From: Burkholderiaceae bacterium | GTDB taxonomy: Bacteria > Pseudomonadota > Gammaproteobacteria > Burkholderiales > Burkholderiaceae_C | DNA length: 64,000 nt | Assembly (NCBI GenBank): GCA_024235995.1 | Contig: JACKLI010000001.1 | Coordinates: forward strand, 3,038,001-3,102,000 | Direction of reading: 5' to 3' | In this document: positions 1-9,019 of the stretch, one piece after another | Numbering within the stretch: position 1 is the first letter of the stretch | How the letters are laid out: every line of letters begins with the position of its first letter | The notes under the pieces: model-generated | What the model was told of the DNA's origin: nothing | Databases searched by the model: none | What the model saw: the letters and a program-made list of their open reading frames with translations, nothing else | Position numbers and translations under genes: made by a program

Positions 1-687
1 CTTGCCGTAGAGGCCGAAACTGGCCGGAAACGGCGGCTTGAAGCGCGGCTGGCCCTTCTTGCCTTCCAGCGATTCGAGCAGGCCGGTTTCCTCGCCGCAG
101 ATGTAGGCGCCGAAGCCGTGGAAGGCGTGCAGCTGGAAGCTGAAGTCGCTGCCCAGGATGCGATCGCCCAGGTAGCCGGCGGCACGCGCTTCTTCCAGCG
201 CCTCTTCGAAGCGCTCGTAGACCTGGAAGATCTCGCCGTGGATGTAGTTGTAGCCCACGCTCGTGCCCATGGCGTAGGCGGCAATGGCCATGCCCTCGAT
301 CACGATGTGCGGGTTGAACATGAGGATGTCGCGGTCCTTGCAGGTGCCGGGCTCGCCCTCGTCCGAATTGCACACCAGGTGCTTTGGCCCCGGAAACTGG
401 CGCGGCATGAAGCTCCACTTCAGGCCGGTCGGAAAACCCGCGCCGCCGCGCCCGCGCAGGCCCGACTCCTTGACCATGGCAATCAGCTGCTCGGGCGTCA
501 TGCCGCCTCCGCCGTCCTTGCCCAGCAGCTTTTTCAGCGCCTGGTAGCCGCCGCGCGCCTCGTAGTCCTTCAGGCGCCAGTTGGTGCCATCCAGCCCGGC
601 GTAGATCTGGGGGTTGATGTGGCGGCCGTGAAAGCAGGTTTCCACGCCTTGCGCGGCAAACTGCGACAACACCTGCTCGACCTTCAT
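1..687 (-). CDS. nuoF: NADH-quinone oxidoreductase subunit F (N-terminal 229 codons; runs off the window)
   Basis: NuoF is the peripheral-arm subunit of respiratory complex I that binds FMN and NADH and carries a [4Fe-4S] cluster. Only the first 229 codons lie in the window. Reading from the ATG at 687, the protein begins MKVEQVLSQFAAQG and contains the glycine-rich FMN/NADH motif GRGGAGFPTG at about residues 79-88, then CNSDEGEPGTCKDRD and CGEETGLLESLEG, all typical of the NuoF/HoxF family. Its ATG overlaps the nuoE stop by four bases, so translation is probably coupled within the nuoABCDEF operon. The [4Fe-4S] cysteine motif should lie beyond the window edge. Confidence 0.96.
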   Translation of the reverse strand, partial: MKVEQVLSQFAAQGVETCFHGRHINPQIYAGLDGTNWRLKDYEARGGYQALKKLLGKDGGGGMTPEQLIAMVKESGLRGRGGAGFPTGLKWSFMPRQFPGPKHLVCNSDEGEPGTCKDRDILMFNPHIVIEGMAIAAYAMGTSVGYNYIHGEIFQVYERFEEALEEARAAGYLGDRILGSDFSFQLHAFHGFGAYICGEETGLLESLEGKKGQPRFKPPFPASFGLYGK

Positions 688-1208
688 GGCGCCACCTCCG
701 CGCCCTTCAGGCCGTCGACCAGCTGTTGCAGCTTGTCGTCGCTCATGAAGCTGCACATGCTGCGGTCGTTGACCAGCATCACCGGCGCATCGGCGCAGGC
801 GCCCAGGCACTCGCAGTGCTGCAGGGTGAACAGGCCGTCCGGCGTGGTGTCGCCGTCGACGATGCCCAGCGTCTTCTCGAGATAGGCCAGCGCCTGCGCA
901 CCACCGCGCAACTGGCACGGCAGGTTGGTGCACACGTTCAGCTTGAAGCGGCCCACGGGCTGCTGGTTGAACATGTTGTAGAAGGTGGTGACCTCGTGCA
1001 CGGCCATGGGCGGCATGCCCAGGTACTCGGCCACCGCCTTTTCCATCGCCGGGCTGACCCAGCCCTGCTCCTGCTGGGCGATGGTGAGGCAGGCGATCAC
1101 GGCCGACTGCTTCTGGTCGGCCGGGTACTTGGCCACTTCGCGCGCAAAGCGCGCTCGCGTGGCCTCGGACAGCGCCGCCACGGGCGCGTCGGCAACGGTT
1201 GCGCTCAT
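684..1208 (-). CDS. nuoE: NADH-quinone oxidoreductase subunit E
   Basis: This is the 24-kDa thioredoxin-fold subunit of complex I, which carries the [2Fe-2S] cluster N1a and works next to NuoF. The protein is 174 aa from the MSATVADAP start. An upstream in-frame start at 1283 would run into nuoD and is not used. The four expected cluster ligands are present as C93 and C98 (CTNLPC) and C134 and C138 (CECLGAC). The gene overlaps nuoD upstream and nuoF downstream by four bases each, the usual tight packing of this operon. Confidence 0.96.
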   Translation of the reverse strand: MSATVADAPVAALSEATRARFAREVAKYPADQKQSAVIACLTIAQQEQGWVSPAMEKAVAEYLGMPPMAVHEVTTFYNMFNQQPVGRFKLNVCTNLPCQLRGGAQALAYLEKTLGIVDGDTTPDGLFTLQHCECLGACADAPVMLVNDRSMCSFMSDDKLQQLVDGLKGAEVAP

Positions 1209-2458
1209 CGATCGATCTCTCCAAACACGATGTCCAGCGTGCCAATGATGGCCACGGCGTCGGCCAGCATGTGCCCCCGGCACAGCTCGTCGAACGCGGC
1301 CAGATGGACATATCCGGGCGGGCGAATCTTCAGGCGATAGGGCTTGTTGGCGCCGTCGCTGATCAGGTAGATGCCGAACTCCCCCTTGGGGTGCTCGACC
1401 GCGGCATAGGCCTCACCCTCGGGCACGTGCATGCCCTCGGTGAACAACTTGAAGTGGTGGATCAGGTCCTCCATGCCGTACTTCATGCGCTCGCGCTTGG
1501 GCGGGGCCACCTTGTGGTTGTCGATGATGACCGGGCCCGGGTTGGCACGCAGCCAGGCCACGCACTGCTGGATGATGCGGTTGGACTGGCGCATTTCCTC
1601 GATGCGCACCAGGTAGCGGTCGTAGCTGTCGCCGGTCTTGCCCACCGGGATGTCGAAGTCGAGCTGGTCGTAGACCTCGTAGGGCTGCTTCCTGCGCAGG
1701 TCCCACGCGATGCCGGAGCCGCGCAGCATGGGACCCGTGAGGCCCAGGTTGAGCGCGCGCTCGGGCGTGACCACGCCGATGCCCACCAGGCGCTGCTTCC
1801 AGATGCGGTTCTCGGTCAGCAGCACCTCGTACTCGTCCACCAGCTTGGGAAAACGCTGCGTGAAGTCGTCGATGAAGTCCAGCAGCGAGCCCTGGCGGTT
1901 GGCATTGATGGCGGCCAGGCTGCGCGTCGAGCGCACCTTGCTGGGCTTGTACTGCGGCATGGCGTCCGGCAGGTCGCGGTACACCCCGCCCGGACGGAAG
2001 TAGGCCGCGTGCATGCGCGCGCCCGACACCGCCTCGTACATGTCGAACAGGTCCTCGCGCTCGCGGAAGGTGTAGATCAGGATGGTCGAGCTGCCACAGT
2101 CGTTGCCGTGCGAGCCCAGCCACATCAGGTGGTTGAGCAGGCGCGTGATCTCGGCGAACATCACGCGGATGTACCGGGCACGCAGCGGCACCTCGATGCC
2201 CAGCAGCTTCTCGATGGCCAGGCAGTAGGCGTGCTCGTTGCACATCATCGACACGTAGTCCAGCCGGTCCATGTAGGGCAGCGACTGGATGAAGGTCTTG
2301 TGCTCGGCCAGCTTCTCGGTGGCGCGGTGCAGCAGGCCGATGTGCGGGTCGGCGCGCTGCACCACCTCGCCGTCCAGCTCGAGCACCAGGCGCAGCACGC
2401 CGTGCGCGGCCGGGTGCTGGGGGCCGAAGTTGAGGGTGTAGTTCTTGATGTCTGCCAT
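1205..2458 (-). CDS. nuoD: NADH-quinone oxidoreductase subunit D
   Basis: NuoD is the 49-kDa subunit of complex I, related to the large subunit of NiFe hydrogenases, and forms the quinone-binding cavity with NuoB. The protein is 417 aa, the standard length for a separate (not CD-fused) NuoD. Recognisable segments are NFGPQHPAAHGVLRL near the N-terminus, HIGLLHRATEKL, and the C-terminal EHPKGEFGIYLISDG and CRGHMLADAVAIIGTLDIVFGE type motifs. The ATG lies 27 bases after the nuoC stop, and the 3' end overlaps nuoE. Confidence 0.97.
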   Translation of the reverse strand: MADIKNYTLNFGPQHPAAHGVLRLVLELDGEVVQRADPHIGLLHRATEKLAEHKTFIQSLPYMDRLDYVSMMCNEHAYCLAIEKLLGIEVPLRARYIRVMFAEITRLLNHLMWLGSHGNDCGSSTILIYTFREREDLFDMYEAVSGARMHAAYFRPGGVYRDLPDAMPQYKPSKVRSTRSLAAINANRQGSLLDFIDDFTQRFPKLVDEYEVLLTENRIWKQRLVGIGVVTPERALNLGLTGPMLRGSGIAWDLRRKQPYEVYDQLDFDIPVGKTGDSYDRYLVRIEEMRQSNRIIQQCVAWLRANPGPVIIDNHKVAPPKRERMKYGMEDLIHHFKLFTEGMHVPEGEAYAAVEHPKGEFGIYLISDGANKPYRLKIRPPGYVHLAAFDELCRGHMLADAVAIIGTLDIVFGEIDR

Positions 2459-2485
2459 GGGTCAAAACCAGACGCGCGGCGCGCG

Positions 2486-3094
2486 TCAGTGCAATCCCCC
2501 GTAGTTGTCTTCGCGGATCACGCGCGGCACGACCTCGCGCGGCTCGATCGTGACGGGCTCGTAGATCACGCGCTGGCGCTCGGCGTCGTAGCGCATCTCG
2601 ACGTGGCCCGAGAGCGGGAAGTCCTTGCGGAACGGATGGCCGATGAAGCCGTAGTCGGTCAGGATGCGGCGCAGGTCGGCGTGGCCCTCGAACACGATGC
2701 CGAACAGGTCGAACGCCTCGCGCTCGAACCAGTTGGCCGCGGCCCACAGGCCTTCGACGGACGAAATGACGGGAAACTCGTCGTCGGGGCAGAACACCCG
2801 CACCCGCACGCGCTGGTTCAGGCTGACCGACAGCAGGTGCACCACCACCGCGAAGCGCGGGCCCTCCCAGACGCCGTCGCCGTAGGTGGAGTAGTCCACG
2901 CCGCACAGGTCGATCAGCTGCTCGAAACGGCAGGCCGGCGCGTCGCGCAGCGCCGTCATGGCCTGCACGTAGTGCTCGGCCGCCACGATCAGCGTGACCT
3001 CGCCGCGCGCCACCGTCACGCTTTGCGCCAGCGCGCCCAGGGCGGCGGCCACCTTGTCCTTCAGCGCCTCGGGCGCAATGGCATGTTCGGCCAT
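2486..3094 (-). CDS. nuoC: NADH-quinone oxidoreductase subunit C
   Basis: This is the 30-kDa peripheral subunit of complex I, which docks against NuoD. The protein is 202 aa from MAEHAIAPEAL at 3094. A longer in-frame opening to 3367 overlaps nuoB and reads as arginine-rich noise, so it is rejected. The family signature is seen in EREAFDLFGIVFEGHADLRR and in the C-terminal FRKDFPLSGHVEMRYD region. The gene starts four bases after the nuoB stop, so the two are probably translated together. Confidence 0.96.
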   Translation of the reverse strand: MAEHAIAPEALKDKVAAALGALAQSVTVARGEVTLIVAAEHYVQAMTALRDAPACRFEQLIDLCGVDYSTYGDGVWEGPRFAVVVHLLSVSLNQRVRVRVFCPDDEFPVISSVEGLWAAANWFEREAFDLFGIVFEGHADLRRILTDYGFIGHPFRKDFPLSGHVEMRYDAERQRVIYEPVTIEPREVVPRVIREDNYGGLH

Positions 3095-3098
3095 GGTG

Positions 3099-3578
3099 TC
3101 ACACCCTCGCGATCGTGTGGGTGCGGCGCACCTTCTGCTGCAACTGAATGATGCCGTAGAGCAGCGCCTCGGCCGTGGGCGGGCAGCCCGGCACGTACAC
3201 GTCCACCGGCACGATGCGGTCGCAGCCGCGCACCACCGAATAGCTGTAGTGGTAGTAGCCGCCGCCGTTGGCGCACGAGCCCATGGAGATGACCCAGCGC
3301 GGCTCGGCCATCTGGTCGTACACCCGGCGCAGCGCCGGCGCCATCTTGTTGCACAGCGTGCCGGCAACGATCATCAGGTCGGACTGGCGCGGGCTGGCGC
3401 GAAACACCTCGGCACCAAAGCGCGCGATGTCGTAGCGGGCGGCGGCGGCGTGCATCATCTCGACGGCGCAGCACGCCAAGCCGAAGGTCACCGGCCACAG
3501 GGAGCCGGTCTTGGCCCAGTTGATCGCGGCATCGATGCCGGTCAACACGAAGCCTTTTTGCTGAAACTGTTCATTCAT
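3099..3578 (-). CDS. nuoB: NADH-quinone oxidoreductase subunit B
   Basis: This is the 20-kDa subunit of complex I holding the terminal [4Fe-4S] cluster N2, which passes electrons to quinone. The protein is 159 aa. All four cluster cysteines are visible: the tandem pair C36-C37 in FGLACCAVEMM, C102 in MGSCANGGGYY and C132 in VPGCPPTAEALL. The gene lies 36 bases after nuoA and four bases before nuoC on the minus strand. Confidence 0.97.
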   Translation of the reverse strand: MNEQFQQKGFVLTGIDAAINWAKTGSLWPVTFGLACCAVEMMHAAAARYDIARFGAEVFRASPRQSDLMIVAGTLCNKMAPALRRVYDQMAEPRWVISMGSCANGGGYYHYSYSVVRGCDRIVPVDVYVPGCPPTAEALLYGIIQLQQKVRRTHTIARV

Positions 3579-3614
3579 GAGCGTATTTCCTGAAGCCGAG
3601 TTGGGACGAGTCCC

Positions 3615-3974
3615 TCACTCCCAGTCCAGAGCTCCCTTCTTCCATTCGTAGACAAAGCCCACCACCAGGATCGTCAGGAAGATGACGACGGCGGCAAAGC
3701 CGGTCGGGCCCACCTCCTTGAGCGTCACCGCCCAGGGAAAGAGGAAGGCGATCTCGAGGTCAAACAGGATGAACAGGATGGCCACGAGGTAGTAGCGCAC
3801 GTCGAATTTCATGCGTGCGTCCTCGAAGGCTTCGAATCCGCATTCGTAGGGAGAGTTCTTGGCCGGGTCGGCCTTGTGGGGCTTCAGGAAGGCCCCCATT
3901 CCGAGACAAAGGGCTCCGACAGCCAGACCCACCAGAATGAACAAGAAAACGGGAAGGTAGTCGGCCAGGTTCAT
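3615..3974 (-). CDS. nuoA: NADH-quinone oxidoreductase subunit A
   Basis: NuoA is a small membrane subunit of complex I and the first gene of the operon. The protein is 119 aa with three hydrophobic segments (about residues 5-30, 60-82 and 88-110). It carries the conserved loop KNSPYECGFEAFEDARMKFDVRYY followed by LFDLEIAFLFPWA. A GAGAG purine run precedes the ATG. The tRNA-Leu gene lies about 60 bases upstream on the same strand. Confidence 0.96.
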   Translation of the reverse strand: MNLADYLPVFLFILVGLAVGALCLGMGAFLKPHKADPAKNSPYECGFEAFEDARMKFDVRYYLVAILFILFDLEIAFLFPWAVTLKEVGPTGFAAVVIFLTILVVGFVYEWKKGALDWE

Positions 3975-4033
3975 CGTGCGCTCTCGGTTGCGGCGCCAGG
4001 TGCCCGATTCTGGAGCCCTGACCCTTGCATGTC

Positions 4034-4118
4034 TGGTGCCGTCGGCGAGACTCGAACTCGCACAGCTTTCGCCACTACCCCCTCAAGATAGCGTGTCTAC
4101 CAATTCCACCACGACGGC
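4034..4118 (-). tRNA. tRNA-Leu (anticodon GAG)
   Basis: Read on the minus strand from 4118, a complete class II tRNA folds. The acceptor GCCGTCG (4118-4112) pairs with CGACGGC (4044-4038), and the 3' CCA is encoded at 4036-4034. The D-arm (GTGGAATTGGTAGACACGC) and the anticodon arm CTATC-TTGAGGG-GGTAG match leucine tRNAs, with GAG in the loop. A variable arm and TTCGAGTC T-loop follow. It sits between secG and nuoA on the same strand. Confidence 0.95.
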
Positions 4119-4247
4119 ATTGTCGTCCCGAGGTTTCGGGTGGTCGCAACCACCTGCAAAACACGCTACGGACAACTGTAAGAGTTTACCCTGAAAAATG
4201 TCCGGATCCCGCAAGCGTCCAAGCATGCAGGCCACTTTTGCGGTGCG

Positions 4248-4703
4248 TCAACGCGTCGGGATCTGCGCCGCGCCCGAGGCCGGCACGGCCGGTGCGGCCG
4301 GCACGCTGGCGCTGGCCGCGGCGGCAGCCGGCACGGTGGCCGGAATGCCGGCGGCGGGGCCCGTGGACGGAGCCGCCGGCGCCTGCGATGCCGTGGTGGC
4401 CGGTGCCGTCACGGCCGCGCGCTCGAGCACGCTGCCGCCGGTGGGCTCGCTGCTGCGAATGCTGAAGCCGAAGTAGGCCAGCGCCAGCGTGCAGGCAAAG
4501 AACACCGTGGCCAGCACCGCCGTGGCGCGCGACAGGAAGTTGGCGCTGCCCGAAGCGCCGAACAGGCTGCCCGAGCTGCCGCTGCCGAAGGCGGCGCCCA
4601 TGTCGGCGCCCTTGCCGTGCTGCATCAGGATCAGGCCGATCATGGCCAGGGCCGAGACGATCTGCAGCACCAGCACCAGGTTCAATACGAAGTTCAGTCC
4701 CAT
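4248..4703 (-). CDS. secG: Preprotein translocase subunit SecG
   Basis: SecG is the small auxiliary membrane subunit of the SecYEG protein-export channel. The protein is 151 aa with two transmembrane segments (about residues 3-26 and 57-80) separated by the diagnostic glycine-rich loop QHGKGADMGAAFGSGSSGSLFGASG. A long alanine/proline-rich tail (about residues 85-151) makes it longer than the E. coli protein and is of low complexity. It follows tpiA by 39 bases on the same strand. Confidence 0.95.
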   Translation of the reverse strand: MGLNFVLNLVLVLQIVSALAMIGLILMQHGKGADMGAAFGSGSSGSLFGASGSANFLSRATAVLATVFFACTLALAYFGFSIRSSEPTGGSVLERAAVTAPATTASQAPAAPSTGPAAGIPATVPAAAAASASVPAAPAVPASGAAQIPTR

Positions 4704-4742
4704 TCAATCACTCCAAATCCAATAGCACGATGCGCACGCCAT

Positions 4743-5492
4743 TCAAGCGGCGGCGCCAACGATCGTCAAGAAATCGGGGGCCTTCAGCGCCGCGCCGCCG
4801 ATCAGGCCGCCGTCGATGTCGGGCTGCGCCAGCAGCGCCTGGGCGTTGGCCGCGTTCATGCTGCCGCCGTACAACAGGCGCACCTGGCGCGCGGCGGCGG
4901 CGTCGGCCGCGGCCAGTTGCGCGCGCAGCACCGCGTGCACCTGCTGCGCCTGCCCGGGCGTGGCGGTCTGGCCGGTGCCGATGGCCCACACGGGCTCGTA
5001 GGCCACCACGATCTCGGCCAGGCGCGCCGCGTTGACGGCCATGACGGCCGAGAGCTGGCGCTGCACGATGAACTCGGTCAGGCCCTGCTCGCGCTCGGCC
5101 AGCGTCTCGCCCACGCACACGATGGGGGTGATGCCGGTGGCCAATGCCTGCTGCGCCTTGCGCGCCACCAGCAGGTCGCTCTCGCCCTGGTACTGGCGCC
5201 GCTCGCTGTGGCCGACGATGACGTAGCGCACGCCGAACTCGGCCAGCATCGCGGCCGACACGTTGCCGGTGTAGGCGCCGCCGGCCTGCTCGGACACGTC
5301 CTGCGCGCCCAGCGCGATGGCGCCGCAACCCGCCAGCAGCTGCTGCACCTGGGCCAGATAGGCCGCGGGCGGGCACACCACCACGTCGCAGTCCGGCGTG
5401 CCCACGCCGGCGCACAGCGCCTGCACCAGCGCCTGGTTGGCGGCCAGGCTGCCGTTCATCTTCCAGTTGCCGGCAATCAGCTTGCGCATCAC
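4743..5492 (-). CDS. tpiA: Triosephosphate isomerase
   Basis: This enzyme interconverts dihydroxyacetone phosphate and glyceraldehyde 3-phosphate in glycolysis and gluconeogenesis. The 249-aa length is normal for the TIM-barrel family. Active-site residues are visible: K11 in GNWKMNG, H95 in VGHSERR, E166 in AYEPVWAIGTG, and the phosphate-binding GGS/GG motifs near the C-terminus (LYGGSMNAAN, GGLIGGAALKA). The ATG overlaps the end of the upstream quinone oxidoreductase gene by four bases, so the two are probably co-translated. Confidence 0.97.
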   Translation of the reverse strand: MMRKLIAGNWKMNGSLAANQALVQALCAGVGTPDCDVVVCPPAAYLAQVQQLLAGCGAIALGAQDVSEQAGGAYTGNVSAAMLAEFGVRYVIVGHSERRQYQGESDLLVARKAQQALATGITPIVCVGETLAEREQGLTEFIVQRQLSAVMAVNAARLAEIVVAYEPVWAIGTGQTATPGQAQQVHAVLRAQLAAADAAAARQVRLLYGGSMNAANAQALLAQPDIDGGLIGGAALKAPDFLTIVGAAA

Positions 5493-6514
5493 TCAGCCTT
5501 CCAGGTCAAAACGATCTTGCCGACGTGCTGGCCGCCCTGCATCAGCGCGTGCGCGCGCGCGGCGCCGCTGGGCAGGCCGGCCGCCGGCTCGAGCGCCGCG
5601 AACTGCGCATGCACGATGGGCTTGACGCGGCCGGCCTCCAGCCAGGGCCACACGCGCTGGCGCAGCGCCTGCGCGATGGCGCCCTTGAAGGCCACGGGCC
5701 GCACGCGCAGCGTGGAGCCGGTGATCGTCAGGCGCCGGCGCAGCACCAGGCCGGCGTCGAACTGGGCCTTGACGCCGCCCTGCACCGCGATGATGACCAG
5801 GCGCCCCTCCTCGGCCAGGCACGCCACCTCGCGCGCCACGTAGTCGCCCGCCACCATGTCCAGGATGACGTTGGCGCCGCGCCCGTCGGTCAGGCGCAGC
5901 ACCTCGGCCGCGAAATCGGCGCTCTTGTAGTTGATGGCGTGGTCGGCGCCCAGGCTCAGGCAGGCGGCGCACTTCTCGTCGCTGCCGGCCGTGGCGATGA
6001 CGGTGGCGCCGGCCGCCTTGGCCAGCTGGATGGCCGTCACGCCGATGCCGCTGGTGCCGCCCTGGATCAACAGCGTCTCGCCCGCCTGCAGGCGCCCGCG
6101 GTCGAACACGTTGGTCCAGACGGTGAAGTAGGTCTCGGGCAGGCTGGCCGCCTCCACGTCGCTCAGGCCCTGGGGCACGGGCAGGCACTGCGCCACCGGG
6201 GCCACGCAGTATTCGGCATAGCCGCCGCCGGCCACCAGCGCGCACACGCGCTCGCCCACCTTCAGGCCGGCGGCCAGCAGCGCGGCGGCGTCGCCGGATT
6301 CGATGACGCCCGCCACTTCCAGGCCGGGCAGGTCCGACGCACCGGGCGGTGGCGGGTAGTGGCCCATGCGCTGCAGCACGTCGGGACGGTTGACGCCGGA
6401 CGCGTGCACGCGGATCAGCGCCTCGCCGGCGCCGGCGACGGGCCGGGGGCGCTGCGCGGGCACCAGCACCTCGGGCGCGCCCGGCGTGCTGATTTCAATG
6501 CAGTTCATCGTCAT
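5489..6514 (-). CDS. NAD(P)H-quinone oxidoreductase, zinc-free MDR family (PIG3-like)
   Basis: This is a medium-chain dehydrogenase/reductase of the quinone oxidoreductase (TP53I3/PIG3-like) type, expected to reduce quinones with NADPH in the cytoplasm. From the ATG at 6514 it is 341 aa; another ATG lies two codons downstream, and a longer opening reaches 6532. It shows the N-terminal substrate domain with GVNRPDVLQRMGHYPPPPG, and the nucleotide-binding motif LIQGGTSGIGVTAIQLAKA. It lacks the structural zinc cysteine cluster of alcohol dehydrogenases. It lies between pnp and tpiA, all on the minus strand. Confidence 0.9.
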   Translation of the reverse strand: MTMNCIEISTPGAPEVLVPAQRPRPVAGAGEALIRVHASGVNRPDVLQRMGHYPPPPGASDLPGLEVAGVIESGDAAALLAAGLKVGERVCALVAGGGYAEYCVAPVAQCLPVPQGLSDVEAASLPETYFTVWTNVFDRGRLQAGETLLIQGGTSGIGVTAIQLAKAAGATVIATAGSDEKCAACLSLGADHAINYKSADFAAEVLRLTDGRGANVILDMVAGDYVAREVACLAEEGRLVIIAVQGGVKAQFDAGLVLRRRLTITGSTLRVRPVAFKGAIAQALRQRVWPWLEAGRVKPIVHAQFAALEPAAGLPSGAARAHALMQGGQHVGKIVLTWKAE

Positions 6515-6565
6515 CTCGGTCAGGCCCCGCAACGGCCCGGGACGGGCCGTGCGGGCAACCCCTGC

Positions 6566-8866
6566 TCAGGCCGAAGGATGCGTGCCGTCGGCAGGCGCGT
6601 CGGCTGCCGGCGACTCGGCGCGCGGCGCACGCTCTTCACGATAGCCGCGCTCACCGCGGTCTTCACGGGGGCCGCGGTCCTCGCGCGGGCCACGGTCTTC
6701 ACGCGGGCCGCGGCCACCGCGCTCCTCGCGCGGCGGGCGGTCGCCGTTGTCCTCGCGCGCGGGACGATCGAGCAGCGCCTTCATCGACAGCTTGATGCGG
6801 CCCTTCTCGTCGGTCTCCAGCACCTTGACCCTGACGATCTGGCCCTCTTGCAGGTAGTCGCTGACCTTCTCCACGCGCTCGTGCGCGATCTGGCTGATGT
6901 GCAGCAGGCCGTCCTTGCCGGGCAGGATGTTGACCAGCGCGCCAAAGTCCAGCAGCTTGGTGACCGGGCCTTCGTAGACCTTGCCCACTTCCGCCTCGGC
7001 GGTGATCTCGGTGATACGGCGCTTGGCCTCGTCGGCCTTGGCGGCGTCGTTGCTGGCGATGGTGATGGTGCCGTCCTCGCCGATGTCGATGGTGGTGCCC
7101 GTCTCTTCCGTCAGCATGCGGATGGTGGCGCCGCCCTTGCCGATCACGTCGCGGATCTTCTCGGGGTTGATCTTCATCGTGTACAGCTTAGGCGCCCAGG
7201 AGCTGATCTCCTCGCGCGCCTGGCCCATGGCGTCCTGCATCTTGCCCAGGATGTGCATGCGCGCTTCCTTGGCCTGCGCCAGGGCGACCTGCATGATCTC
7301 CTTGGTGATGCCCTGGATCTTGATGTCCATCTGCAGCGCGGTGATGCCGTTGGTGGTGCCGGCCACCTTGAAGTCCATGTCGCCCAGGTGGTCCTCGTCA
7401 CCCAGGATGTCGGTCAGCACCGCGAAGCGGTTGTCTTCCTTGATCAAGCCCATGGCGATGCCGGCCACGTGCGCCTTCATGGGCACGCCGGCGTCCATCA
7501 GCGACAGGCAGCCGCCGCACACCGAGGCCATCGAGCTGGAGCCGTTGGATTCGGTGATCTCGCTGACCACGCGGATGGTGTAGGGAAACTCGTCGCGCGC
7601 CGGCAGCAGCGGGATCAGCGCGCGCTTGGCCAGGCGGCCGTGGCCGACTTCGCGGCGCTTGGTCGAGCCCATGCGGCCCACCTCGCCGGTGGCAAAGGGC
7701 GGCATGTTGTAGTGGAACAGGAAGTGGTCCTCGAACTCGCCGGCCAGCGCGTCGATGCGCTGCGCGTCGCGGTCGGTGCCCAGCGTGGTGATGACCAGCG
7801 CCTGCGTCTCGCCGCGCGTGAACAGCGCCGAGCCGTGGGTGCGCGGCAGCACGCCGTTGCGGATCTCGATGGGGCGCACGGTGCGCGTGTCGCGCCCGTC
7901 GATGCGCGGCTCGCCGGCCAGGATCTGGCTGCGCACGATGCGCGCCTCGATCTCGAACAGCAGGTTGTCGAGCTTGACCGCGTCGAACGCCACGCCCTGC
8001 TCGGTCAGCGCCGCCTTGACGGCCGCCGTGGCCTCGCGCAGCGCCTGGGTGCGCGCCTGCTTGCTGCGGATTTGGTAGGCGGCGCGCAGCTTGGGCTCGG
8101 CCAGCGTGCCCACCTGCTCGATGAAGGCCTCGTCCTTGACCTCGGGCGCCCAGGTGCCGTTGTCGGCCCACAGGGGCTTGCCGGCCTCGCGCACCAGCTC
8201 ATGGATGGCGTTGATGGCGATCTTGCCCTGCTCGTGGCCGAACACCACGGCGCCCAGCATCACGTCCTCGGGCAGCTGCTGCGCCTCGGACTCGACCATC
8301 AGCACGGCAGACTCGGTGCCGGCCACCACCAGGTCGAGCTGGCCGCTCTTGCGCGCCGTCGGACCCGGGTTGAGCACGTACTGGCCATTGGCGTAGCCCA
8401 CACGCGCCGCGCCGATGGGGCCGTTGAACGGGATACCGCTGATCGACAGCGCCGCGCTCACGCCGAGCATGGCGGCGATGTCGGCGTCCACCTCGGGGTT
8501 GAGCGAGACGGTGTGGATGACCACGTGCACTTCGTTGAAGAAGCCATCCGGAAACAGCGGGCGGATCGGGCGGTCGATCAGGCGGCTGGTCAGCGTCTCC
8601 AGCTCGCTGGGCTTGGCCTCGCGCTTGAAGAAGCTGCCCGGAATCTTGCCGGCGGCGTAGGTTTTCTCGATGTAGTCGACCGTCAGCGGAAAGAAGTCCT
8701 GCCCCGGCTTGGCCGTCTTGCTGGCGGCCACGGTGGCCAGCACCACGGTGCCGTCGATGTTGACCAGCACGGCGCCGGCGGCCTGGCGGGCGATCTCGCC
8801 CGTTTCCATGACGACGGTCTTGTCGCCCCACTGGAAGGACTTGGTGACTTTGTTGAACAGGCTCAT
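6566..8866 (-). CDS. pnp: Polyribonucleotide nucleotidyltransferase (PNPase)
   Basis: PNPase is a phosphorolytic 3'-5' exoribonuclease and degradosome partner. From MSLFNKVTKSFQWG the protein is 766 aa: two RNase PH-like domains (about 1-230 and 310-550), then KH (IGKGGATIRMLTEETG) and S1 (GKVYEGPVTKLLDFGA) RNA-binding domains. The tail after about residue 700 is an arginine-rich repeat of the unit REDRGP, probably disordered. The start at 8866 is set by AAGGAGCAACC immediately upstream; an in-frame extension to 8944 is not supported. It follows rpsO, the classic rpsO-pnp pairing, although a strong hairpin terminator separates them. Confidence 0.97.
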   Translation of the reverse strand: MSLFNKVTKSFQWGDKTVVMETGEIARQAAGAVLVNIDGTVVLATVAASKTAKPGQDFFPLTVDYIEKTYAAGKIPGSFFKREAKPSELETLTSRLIDRPIRPLFPDGFFNEVHVVIHTVSLNPEVDADIAAMLGVSAALSISGIPFNGPIGAARVGYANGQYVLNPGPTARKSGQLDLVVAGTESAVLMVESEAQQLPEDVMLGAVVFGHEQGKIAINAIHELVREAGKPLWADNGTWAPEVKDEAFIEQVGTLAEPKLRAAYQIRSKQARTQALREATAAVKAALTEQGVAFDAVKLDNLLFEIEARIVRSQILAGEPRIDGRDTRTVRPIEIRNGVLPRTHGSALFTRGETQALVITTLGTDRDAQRIDALAGEFEDHFLFHYNMPPFATGEVGRMGSTKRREVGHGRLAKRALIPLLPARDEFPYTIRVVSEITESNGSSSMASVCGGCLSLMDAGVPMKAHVAGIAMGLIKEDNRFAVLTDILGDEDHLGDMDFKVAGTTNGITALQMDIKIQGITKEIMQVALAQAKEARMHILGKMQDAMGQAREEISSWAPKLYTMKINPEKIRDVIGKGGATIRMLTEETGTTIDIGEDGTITIASNDAAKADEAKRRITEITAEAEVGKVYEGPVTKLLDFGALVNILPGKDGLLHISQIAHERVEKVSDYLQEGQIVRVKVLETDEKGRIKLSMKALLDRPAREDNGDRPPREERGGRGPREDRGPREDRGPREDRGERGYREERAPRAESPAADAPADGTHPSA

Positions 8867-8875
8867 GGTTGCTCC

Positions 8876-8932
8876 TTGATTGATAGCTATTCGCGCAGAC
8901 TGCATCCGCGCTGGAGCCGGATTGGGTTCAGA
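8876..8932. repeat. Dispersed repeat element (AGCTAT family), copy 1
   Basis: The pnp leader contains TGATAGCTATTCGCGCAGAC followed by a GCGCTGGAGCC end. The reverse complement matches the sequences at 13998-14057 and 28648-28718 through a TGCGCGA-AGCTAT core and a GGCTCCAGC end. It lies directly upstream of the pnp ribosome-binding site and so is probably transcribed in the pnp leader. Confidence 0.55.
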
Positions 8933-9019
8933 ACACGATGCCATTCCAGAACGCCATGCGCACCCTGCGCCCGGCCTTGTGGAATGACACAGCTTCAGCT
9001 TCTGAAAACCGCGTTCCGG

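Noticed and set aside
1199..3151. A 650-codon open frame on the plus strand opposite nuoC and nuoD
   Set aside because: It is the antisense shadow of high-GC complex I genes; its His/Arg/Val-rich translation matches no family, while the minus-strand genes are unmistakable.
6620..6760. Short tandem repeats that might suggest a variable repeat or array
   Set aside because: They encode the REDRGP repeats of the PNPase tail, a normal disordered C-terminus; there are no spacer/repeat units of a CRISPR array.
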